Source of the DNA: Candidatus Stahliibacteriota bacterium
Lineage (GTDB): Bacteria > Hydrothermota > Tepidihabitantia > SM23-42
Direction of reading: 5' to 3'
DNA length: 10,614 nucleotides
Assembly: GCA_004376785.1 (NCBI GenBank)
Contig: SOIY01000226.1
Coordinates: 1 to 10,614, forward strand
The notes below the pieces were generated by a model. The model was not told the DNA's origin. It was given only the letters and a program-made list of their open reading frames with translations, and did not search any database. Made by a program: the position numbers and the translations under genes. This document shows, piece by piece, positions 1-6,170 of this stretch (positions are counted from its first letter, which is position 1; every line of letters starts with the position of its first letter).

Positions 1-9
1 TATGTAATT

Positions 10-2454
10 ATGCAGCTTACTCCTCTTCTTGAACAGTATCAAAAAATAAAAAATAAACATAAGAGTGTCTTGCTCCTTTTCCGTGTTGGAGATTTTTATG
101 AATTCTATTATGATGATGCAAAACTTGCCAGTTCATGCCTGGGTATTACACTTACATCAAAGACCTTACAAAAGGGTGTGAAAGTTCCCCTTGCCGGGAT
201 TCCAATAAAGGCGAGCGAAAATTATATTGCAAAATTAGTAAAACATGGTTTAAAAATTGCCATATGTGAACAACTTGAGCCAGCAAGTAAAGGTAAAAAA
301 TTAGTTGCACGAGATGTGGTTGAAATTATTACTCCGGGAACGATTTTGAGGCCTTCACTACTCGATGAGAAAAAATCACTTTTTTTAGCCGCCTGTCTGC
401 CTGATGAGAATAATGTTGGTGTTGCTTTTTGCGATGTAACGAGTGGTGAATTTTCCTGTGGTGAGATTGATGCAGAGCAACTTCAGGAGATACTTTTAAG
501 AAAAGAGGCAAAAGAAATTATTGTACCTGAGGGAATAGATTTCAAAATAGACCTTCCATTGACAAAACTTGATGGTTATCATTTTATTCATGAAATTGCG
601 TATAAAAAAATTGTTGACCATTTCAAAGTAGTTGCTCTTGACGGCTTTGGTATTGAAGGCAGGAAACTTGCAATAGGCGCAGCCGGAGCACTTCTCTATT
701 ATCTGTTTGAAACCCAAAAGACTTCATTGTCTCACATCAACAAAATCACCTTATTCGAAGCAGAAAATGCATTGTATTTGGATTTTGCTACGCGAAAAAA
801 TATGGAAATATTTGAAAATATACGAGGTGAGGATACCGGAACTCTTCTCTGGGTAGTGGATAACTGTCTGACACCGTTTGGAAAGAGACGAGTGCGTCGC
901 GAATTGCTTGAACCACTTATTCATATTAATCTAATTGAAGAGAGGTTGGATGGTGTAAATGAGTTGAAGAATAAGGAGTTTCTGAGACAGGAATTAAGAG
1001 AAGTTCTGAAATCGATTCGCGATGTTGAACGGATCACGGTACGGCTTGCATGCCAAAGAATATTACCCAGGGAAATGAGGGCTCTGAAAGAATCCTTAGA
1101 ATTATATCCAAAGGTAAAGGATTTGATCGAAGAATGTGAAAGTGATGTTGTTTGCAACATTTGTAATAATATTGGAAATTTCAATGAAATCGTGCAGATA
1201 ATTGATAAAGCAATTGTGCAGAACCCGCCCTCAATAATGGATCAAGGTGGTATAATAAGAAAAGATTATTCCAAAGAACTTGATGAATTACGAGAGATTG
1301 CATTAGGTGGGAAGAATTGGTTATTGCAATTAGAACAGCGTGAAAAAGAAAAAACAGGAATTTCCTCTTTGAAAATAGCGTATAACTCTGTTTTTGGATA
1401 CTATATTGAGGTAACAAAGCCGAATCTTCATCTTGTTCCAGAGAGCTATATCAGAAAACAAACTCTTTCGAATAAAGAAAGGTTTTATACACCTGAACTA
1501 AAGGAGTTTGAGCAAAAAATTCTTGGAGCAGAAGAGAAAATAAAAATCCTTGAATATGAGCTCTATGTTGCAGTAAGAGAGGAAATCGCAAAGAGTGCAG
1601 ATTCAATTCTTGAGACAACAAGAGCAATATCTATGCTGGATCTTATTCAGGGTTTTGCTCAAAATGCAGTAATCAATAATTATTCAAAACCTATCGTTAA
1701 TAATAGTAACAAAATAATTATTACTGAAGGCCGTCATCCTGTGGTTGAAAGAATACTGGAAAAGGGGTCTTATATACCGAATGATGTCATTGTGGATAGA
1801 GATGCTAATCAGATTTTGATTATTACAGGTCCTAATATGGCAGGAAAGTCGACCTATTTGCGTCAGGTCGCCCTGATAACAATCATGGCACAGATTGGCA
1901 GTTTTGTACCGGCAAAAGAGGCAAAGATTGGCATTGTCGATAAAATCTTTACTCGAATTGGTGCGAGTGACGACATATCAAGGGGTGTAAGTACATTCCT
2001 TGCCGAGATGATGGAGACTGCAAATATCTTGAATAATGTAAGTGAAAAAAGCCTTGTAATTCTGGATGAAGTCGGCAGAGGGACATCGACCTATGATGGA
2101 CTTGCTCTGGCATGGGCTGTTGTTGAATATCTGCATAACAACAAAAAGCCAAGAACTCTTTTTGCCACACATTTTCATGAACTAACCAGGATTGATGATT
2201 TCCTGAAGGGAGTTAAGAATTATAATTTCCTTGTTAAAGAATGGGGTGACGAAATAATATTTTTGCGCAAGGTCAGCTCTGGTCCGAGTGACCAGTCCTA
2301 TGGCATTCAGGTGGCAAGGCTCGCTGGCCTTCCTGAATCGGTTGTCAAAAGAGCAAAGCAGGTTTTAACGAATTTTGAACAAGGTGAGGTTTTCAGTGTT
2401 AGGAGATTGAAAAAGACCAAATTGACCCAGCAGAATTTATTTATTGATAAATAA
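10..2454 (+). CDS. mutS: DNA mismatch repair protein MutS
   Basis: MutS binds mismatches and small loops in DNA and, with ATP, forms a sliding clamp that recruits MutL. The 814-residue product is near full family length. The mismatch-reading motif F-Y-E is at residues 29-31 (GDFYEFY context), the usual wedge Phe and Glu. The ABC-type ATPase follows at the C-terminal end, with Walker A GPNMAGKS at 607-614, Walker B LVILDE at 682-687, the signature-side GRGTST just after it, and ATHFHEL at about 719-725. The C-terminus ends in QQNLF (807-811), which fits the QxxLF-type beta-clamp-binding motif; nothing resembling the E. coli tetramerisation tail follows. The ATG at 10 leaves the conserved N-terminus intact. 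Only nine bases lie upstream and they show no SD. No mutL is present in the window. MutS1 rather than MutS2 is clear from the N-terminal mismatch domain. Confidence 0.98.
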   Translation: MQLTPLLEQYQKIKNKHKSVLLLFRVGDFYEFYYDDAKLASSCLGITLTSKTLQKGVKVPLAGIPIKASENYIAKLVKHGLKIAICEQLEPASKGKKLVARDVVEIITPGTILRPSLLDEKKSLFLAACLPDENNVGVAFCDVTSGEFSCGEIDAEQLQEILLRKEAKEIIVPEGIDFKIDLPLTKLDGYHFIHEIAYKKIVDHFKVVALDGFGIEGRKLAIGAAGALLYYLFETQKTSLSHINKITLFEAENALYLDFATRKNMEIFENIRGEDTGTLLWVVDNCLTPFGKRRVRRELLEPLIHINLIEERLDGVNELKNKEFLRQELREVLKSIRDVERITVRLACQRILPREMRALKESLELYPKVKDLIEECESDVVCNICNNIGNFNEIVQIIDKAIVQNPPSIMDQGGIIRKDYSKELDELREIALGGKNWLLQLEQREKEKTGISSLKIAYNSVFGYYIEVTKPNLHLVPESYIRKQTLSNKERFYTPELKEFEQKILGAEEKIKILEYELYVAVREEIAKSADSILETTRAISMLDLIQGFAQNAVINNYSKPIVNNSNKIIITEGRHPVVERILEKGSYIPNDVIVDRDANQILIITGPNMAGKSTYLRQVALITIMAQIGSFVPAKEAKIGIVDKIFTRIGASDDISRGVSTFLAEMMETANILNNVSEKSLVILDEVGRGTSTYDGLALAWAVVEYLHNNKKPRTLFATHFHELTRIDDFLKGVKNYNFLVKEWGDEIIFLRKVSSGPSDQSYGIQVARLAGLPESVVKRAKQVLTNFEQGEVFSVRRLKKTKLTQQNLFIDK

Positions 2455-2470
2455 ACATCGAGATTTTGGT

Positions 2471-2502
2471 AAAAAGTGCCGAAATTTCATTGAAATAAGG
2501 CA
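2471..2502 (-). terminator. weak candidate terminator, minus strand
   Basis: Read on the minus strand, TGCC and GGCA (4 bp) enclose an inner 5-bp stem (ATTTC/GAAAT, loop of 3), and a run of five T follows after one C (the A run at 2471-2475 on the + strand). It is about 150 nt beyond the stop of the leftward dehydrogenase gene. The stem is weak, with an unpaired internal loop, so this is a tentative end for that transcript. Confidence 0.25.
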
Positions 2503-2530
2503 AAAAAAGAGGATTTTAATGATTTATCTC

Positions 2531-2558
2531 TTGACGTTGTGTTTTTTTTGATTATAAT
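2531..2558 (+). promoter_or_regulatory. sigma70-type promoter, + strand, intergenic
   Basis: TTGACG (2531-2536, 5 of 6 to consensus) is separated by 16 nt, largely T, from a perfect TATAAT (2553-2558). Predicted start of transcription is about 2564-2566. There is no rightward gene for it to serve: the next gene downstream, from 2650, runs leftward. What it would transcribe is the short stretch up to the hairpin at 2605-2642. In AT-rich DNA such matches can arise by chance. Confidence 0.5.
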
Positions 2559-2564
2559 AAACTA

Positions 2565-2642
2565 AGAACGAACTAAATTGTCTAAATTATAGTAACATTT
2601 CCCCTCCCGGTCGCGACCTGCGGGTCGCGGCCGGGATTTTTT
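2565..2642 (+). ncRNA. candidate small RNA (promoter to terminator unit)
   Basis: A promoter-like pair ends at 2558 and a strong intrinsic terminator spans 2605-2642, so the predicted transcript is about 78 nt. No start codon with a useful reading frame lies inside. The 5' half is AU-rich and single-stranded looking, with CTAAATT repeated at 2573-2579 and 2582-2588. A pyrimidine run (TTTCCCCTCCC, 2598-2608) leads into the terminator stem. The architecture (short unstructured 5' part, C-rich stretch, GC-rich terminator) is that of many bacterial sRNAs. The alternative is simply the mutS terminator plus a chance promoter match. No known RNA family was recognised. Confidence 0.3.
2605..2642 (+). 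terminator. strong intrinsic terminator hairpin, + strand
   Basis: Arms 2606-2618 and 2623-2635 pair over 13 bp with a single G-U wobble (T2611 with G2630) and a TGCG loop; T2605-A2636 can add a fourteenth pair. Six T follow at 2637-2642. Twenty-six of the 30 bases from 2606 to 2635 are G or C, far above the surroundings. It can end mutS transcripts (stop 2454) and any RNA from the promoter at 2531-2558. The minus strand lacks a T-tract after the hairpin, so it is one-directional. Confidence 0.8.
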
Positions 2643-2649
2643 GTAAAGA

Positions 2650-3951
2650 TTATCCTACCCCGAGCTTAATTACTTTTTTATTCTTCTTTTTTATGGCATT
2701 TCTTGTATCAATAATCAATTGAGAATTTTTTATAATAAAGTCATAGTTATAAGCAGAATGGTCAGTGAGTATTACGGCAGCATCATATTTTTTAAGTTCT
2801 TTTGAAGTTAATCGCACTGATTTGATTTTTGTGTTGTCGATTAACATTTCTGGAACATGAAGGTCATTATATTTTACTAATCTAACCCTGGGTTTGATTA
2901 TTTTATACACCTTTATTGCTGGTGAATCCCTCAGATCAGAAATATCTTTTTTAAATGCCATGCCGAGGAGAAGAACCTTTGCCTTACTCGGGCAGACACC
3001 TGATTTACTCAATGCATTAATAATTTTGCTTACAACAAAATAGGGCATGTCTTCATTAATTCGGGCTGATAGTTCAATGAACACAGTATGAAAATCATAC
3101 TCTCTTGCTTTCCACGATAGATAATAAGGATCTATTGGTATACAGTGTCCGCCAACACCCGGTCCCGGGTAGAACGGCATATAGCCAAAAGGTTTACTTT
3201 TTGCCGCTTCAATAACCTCCCATATATCAATACCGCCCATTCTTTCGCAAAGCTGGGCAAATTCATTTACCAATGCAATATTTACATTTCTGAAAGTATT
3301 CTCGAGTATTTTTGTCATCTCGGCTACTTTTGGTGATGATACAGGATATACTTCACTAACAAACTGGCTGTAGAATAATGTTGCTAATTCTGTACATTTT
3401 TTTGTAACTCCGCCAATAACAGTGGGAGTATTGACAACACCAAATCTTTTGTTACCTGGGTCGATCCTTTCCGGACAGAAAGCAAGGTAAAAATCTTGAC
3501 CTACTTTAAGCCCGGTTTCACCCAATATCGGTAATATCACTTTTTCCGTTGTTTCAGGATAAGTCGTGCTTTTTAAGATAACAAGCTGTCCTTTTCTCAA
3601 TGTTTTTGCAATTTCCCTGGTGCTGTTAATGACCGGTTTTAGATCAGGTTCTTTGTTTTCATCAACAGGTGTTGGAACACAGATAAGGATAATATCACAT
3701 GCTTTCAATTGTTTTAAATCAGTTGTTGCTTTTATTTTCTTGTTTTTGGTAAGTTTTCGTAACACAGATGATTCAACATCATTTATAGCGGAAATGCCGT
3801 TATTTACTTGTGCCACTCTTTTTTTATTGATATCAAATCCAATGACTTCAGCGCCTTTATCTGCGATTTCTACTGCCAAAGGGAGTCCGACATAGCCAAG
3901 TCCAATTATGCCAACTTTTATTTTTTTTCTTTTAATTAATGTTTTCAACAT
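2650..3951 (-). CDS. UDP-N-acetyl-hexosamine 6-dehydrogenase (WbpA/WecC type)
   Basis: This NAD-dependent enzyme oxidises C6 of a UDP-N-acetyl sugar (UDP-GlcNAc or UDP-ManNAc) to the uronic acid, a cytosolic step toward surface polysaccharide. The 433 residues match family length. The Rossmann motif GLGYVG is at 17-22, CPERIDPGN at 159-167, NTFRNVNIA at 218-226, the catalytic cysteine C270 in GGHCIPIDPYYL, and the C-terminal UDP-binding region begins around 325 with FKKDISDLRDSPA at 333-345. GGHCIPIDPYYL, rather than the GGSCFPKD form of UDP-glucose dehydrogenases, points to N-acetylated substrates; which epimer cannot be told. The ATG is preceded by a strong SD (AAAGGAG, plus-strand 3958-3964) at a good distance, the clearest SD in the window. 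It stands alone on this strand, convergent with mutS and divergent from the HEAT gene, with no sugar-pathway neighbours visible. Confidence 0.93.
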   Translation of the reverse strand: MLKTLIKRKKIKVGIIGLGYVGLPLAVEIADKGAEVIGFDINKKRVAQVNNGISAINDVESSVLRKLTKNKKIKATTDLKQLKACDIILICVPTPVDENKEPDLKPVINSTREIAKTLRKGQLVILKSTTYPETTEKVILPILGETGLKVGQDFYLAFCPERIDPGNKRFGVVNTPTVIGGVTKKCTELATLFYSQFVSEVYPVSSPKVAEMTKILENTFRNVNIALVNEFAQLCERMGGIDIWEVIEAAKSKPFGYMPFYPGPGVGGHCIPIDPYYLSWKAREYDFHTVFIELSARINEDMPYFVVSKIINALSKSGVCPSKAKVLLLGMAFKKDISDLRDSPAIKVYKIIKPRVRLVKYNDLHVPEMLIDNTKIKSVRLTSKELKKYDAAVILTDHSAYNYDFIIKNSQLIIDTRNAIKKKNKKVIKLGVG

Positions 3952-3957
3952 ACAATT

Positions 3958-3964
3958 CTCCTTT
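3958..3964 (-). promoter_or_regulatory. Shine-Dalgarno of the dehydrogenase gene
   Basis: On the minus strand AAAGGAG sits six bases before the ATG at 3951. It fixes this start and shows that the organism does use SD-led initiation for at least one gene here. Confidence 0.85.
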
Positions 3965-3981
3965 ATAATTTAAGTGGATGT

Positions 3982-4009
3982 ATTATACTTTATTTTTTAA
4001 TTTAATCAA
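3982..4009 (-). promoter_or_regulatory. promoter of the dehydrogenase gene
   Basis: On the minus strand TTGATT (4004-4009, 4 of 6) is followed after 16 nt by a perfect TATAAT (3982-3987). Transcription would start near 3975, giving a leader of about 24 nt that contains the SD. It is back to back with the rightward promoter at 4028-4055. Confidence 0.6.
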
Positions 4010-4027
4010 GAGGCAGTGTATCCATCG

Positions 4028-4055
4028 TTGACAAAACAAAAATTATGTTTAAAAT
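4028..4055 (+). promoter_or_regulatory. promoter of the HEAT-guaA-GGDEF operon
   Basis: A perfect TTGACA (4028-4033) and TAAAAT (4050-4055, 5 of 6) are 16 nt apart. The predicted start of transcription, about 4061-4063, falls on the GTG start codon of the next gene. The message would then be leaderless from GTG 4061, or have a leader of about 17 nt if ATG 4079 is used. Confidence 0.6.
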
Positions 4056-4060
4056 AAAGT

Positions 4061-6091
4061 GTGGAACAAACACAGGTAATGGAATTTGCAAAAGAGATGG
4101 CAGTTGGTTTTAAGGCAGCAAAATCCTACCCTCCAGGACACCCGGTTATGGAAAAGTTTGTAAATAACACAATGGCGAAGATAGCTCAATTTCTTACTGA
4201 GCTACCTGAATTTTCAATGTATTTTTTTGAAAAGACAATAATATTCCAGGATCTGAGGATTGATGTGGTTAAAAATCCAGCAGTTTTATCTTTGCTTGAA
4301 ACCTTAAGAAAAAATGAAATAAATAGCCTCACGTTTAATGTCGGTATACAGGTGGAGGATATAAAGAACCTTTATGAAGTGATCAGCACGCCCAAATTAA
4401 AGGTAAAACAGTATGGTGATGCTGCTGCAATGTTGAGGTCCAAAGGGACCGAGAAGGTAAAAATAAATGCAATAAAATTTGGTGTCCAGACAGGGACTAC
4501 AAATACAACAAAGATAGAGCCAGAAAATGGCTATACTGGAATTCTTGAAAGCATTAAAAAGCTTGAGGATTTGGTGGGAAAAGGTATTTCAATGCTTGAT
4601 ATGAAAAATAAGCTTGAAACAATGACAAAGGATATTGAAGAGATTCCAGAAGATGCCTGGCAACCTTATAGTGAATCAGTGGCAAAAATATTAGAAAATC
4701 TACCGAGTGACCACCGGATTGAAATATTGCAGGGAATTGAGTTAAGGCCATTTGTTCTAAAATTATTTTCAAACCTTAGCGACGAAACCCTGGTGAAATT
4801 AATTGTTACCATGACAGAACATCAAAAAAAGGGCGAGGTTAAGAATGTTCTCAATGTGCTTGGTAAAAATAAATTTTCAAATATAATGCCGACATTAAAA
4901 GAAAAAATTCCTGATCTTTATGAATACCTTGCCCGGATTGGGTTACTTTTGAGCGAAAAGATGTCATCGACCATTTCCAAAGATGATCTGCGTATATCGA
5001 TTAGACCATATTATAATATGCTTGATTCACAGAACACCCAGATTAGAGAAGAAGGGCTGAGGTCATTAATTACCCTTGCTGATCGTTTTACTGGACAAAA
5101 AAATTATGAACTGGTAAAGGAAATTGTTTCGAGAATATCTTTGGCAATTGCTCAGGAATCCGTTAATGAAGTCATTTTTAATTTAATTGATGATTTAATT
5201 AGACTTTATCAAACTAGTAAAGCTCATAATCAAGACAAACTCTGTCTATCCATTTTAGAGCCTTTTAGAAAAATCGTAGGCAGGGGCGAGCTTTCACAAA
5301 CACACAAGAAGAAGATCATTAAATTCTTTAGTGAAACTGGTAATCCAGTAGTTTTGCCAATGCTCTTTTCATTTTTACGGGAAAGCGACATCTATCCTGA
5401 TGTTCGGGCCGCAATCGTAAAATTCGGTAATGATGCAGTAACTGAGGCGCTTTTAATGCTAAAGGATGCAGAAGATTATTCTCTGAGAATGAAGCTTATT
5501 GATATTATAAAAAATATTGGAGAATATGGTATCAAGGCATTAGTTGATAATCTTGGCATCTCTGAATGGTATTTGAGAAGGAATATTATTTTAATTTTAG
5601 GTGAAATCGGTGACAAAAGTGTAATTGATCATATGGTTCCCTTATTAGAAGATAAAGAAGATCGGGTCAGGCTTGAATTAGTAAAGGCATTCGCGAAATT
5701 AGAGTATGAAAAAGGACTTATAAAAGCCTTAAATGATTCGTCTGTAGAGGTGAAAGCTGAGGCACTAAGGGGATTAAGAAAGAAAATCAGTGTTGAAACA
5801 GTACAGGAGCTGCTTTCTTTGTTCAAAAAGAAAGGTGATGCCATACACATTGAACTTTTGAAGATCATCGCCGAAAAGAAGATTACAAAAGCCGCCGAAT
5901 CTATTGCAGAATTTTTACAGTCGTTAGAATTAAGAGATGATTCTACGGCACAGAGCTTAAAGGAGTTAGGGGTTACTACATTATATAAATTAGATGCTGA
6001 TAACACCAAAATACTTCTTAAAGGCTTCACGCTTTCGAAGGATAAAATGTTGGCGAATTTAGCTGTTGCAGCATTAAAAAGAGTCACCTGA
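4061..6091 (+). CDS. HEAT-repeat protein with YPPGHP N-terminal domain
   Basis: The specific function is not recognised. The 676-residue product shows no signal peptide and no clear membrane segment, so it is probably cytosolic. The N-terminal domain (about 1-145) carries YPPGHP at 23-28. From memory, domains with this motif precede HEAT repeats or HD-GYP/GGDEF modules in several bacterial groups. The middle (150-430) is rich in charged helices. From about 430 to 670 there are helical repeats of HEAT/PBS-lyase type, clearest around 'LRRNIILILGEIGDKSVI' and the following 'PLLEDKEDRVRLELVKAF'. HEAT solenoids are protein-binding scaffolds. The listed start is GTG 4061; ATG 4079 (residue 7) is equally possible, since neither has a good SD and the promoter places the transcript end at about 4062. 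It is first in the apparent operon with guaA, 79 nt upstream of ATG 6171. Confidence 0.85.
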   Translation: MEQTQVMEFAKEMAVGFKAAKSYPPGHPVMEKFVNNTMAKIAQFLTELPEFSMYFFEKTIIFQDLRIDVVKNPAVLSLLETLRKNEINSLTFNVGIQVEDIKNLYEVISTPKLKVKQYGDAAAMLRSKGTEKVKINAIKFGVQTGTTNTTKIEPENGYTGILESIKKLEDLVGKGISMLDMKNKLETMTKDIEEIPEDAWQPYSESVAKILENLPSDHRIEILQGIELRPFVLKLFSNLSDETLVKLIVTMTEHQKKGEVKNVLNVLGKNKFSNIMPTLKEKIPDLYEYLARIGLLLSEKMSSTISKDDLRISIRPYYNMLDSQNTQIREEGLRSLITLADRFTGQKNYELVKEIVSRISLAIAQESVNEVIFNLIDDLIRLYQTSKAHNQDKLCLSILEPFRKIVGRGELSQTHKKKIIKFFSETGNPVVLPMLFSFLRESDIYPDVRAAIVKFGNDAVTEALLMLKDAEDYSLRMKLIDIIKNIGEYGIKALVDNLGISEWYLRRNIILILGEIGDKSVIDHMVPLLEDKEDRVRLELVKAFAKLEYEKGLIKALNDSSVEVKAEALRGLRKKISVETVQELLSLFKKKGDAIHIELLKIIAEKKITKAAESIAEFLQSLELRDDSTAQSLKELGVTTLYKLDADNTKILLKGFTLSKDKMLANLAVAALKRVT

Positions 6092-6129
6092 TGTGCCAAA
6101 CATTCCATAGACGGACAAATTCCAAAAGT

Positions 6130-6170
6130 CTTTGTGTACTCTGCGTTTATTCTGTGCCCTCTGTGTTACA
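6130..6170. repeat. degenerate CTCTGTG-type tandem repeat before guaA
   Basis: Four imperfect units begin at 6130 (CTTTGTGTA), 6139 (CTCTGCGTTTAT), 6151 (TCTGTGCC) and 6159 (CTCTGTGTTA). The shared core is CTYTGYG with a spacing of 8-12 nt. The array abuts the guaA ATG and fills the place where an SD would be expected. It happens to be open in the guaA frame back to TTG 6132. Confidence 0.55.

Noticed and set aside
2..12. ATG-TAA start-stop pair just before the mutS ATG
   Set aside because: With only nine upstream bases visible, the TAA may simply end an upstream gene; nothing supports a regulatory role.
3566..3895. 109-codon open frame on the + strand
   Set aside because: It is antisense to the well-supported dehydrogenase gene and shows no family resemblance.
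5629..6108. 159-codon open frame on the minus strand
   Set aside because: It lies wholly opposite the HEAT gene, is low in complexity (Ser, Phe, Asn rich) and has no SD or domain; a shadow of the real gene.
6132..6170. TTG start extending GuaA by 13 residues
   Set aside because: The extension is encoded by the CTCTGTG repeat, and GuaA proteins begin just before IDFGSQY, which fits ATG 6171.
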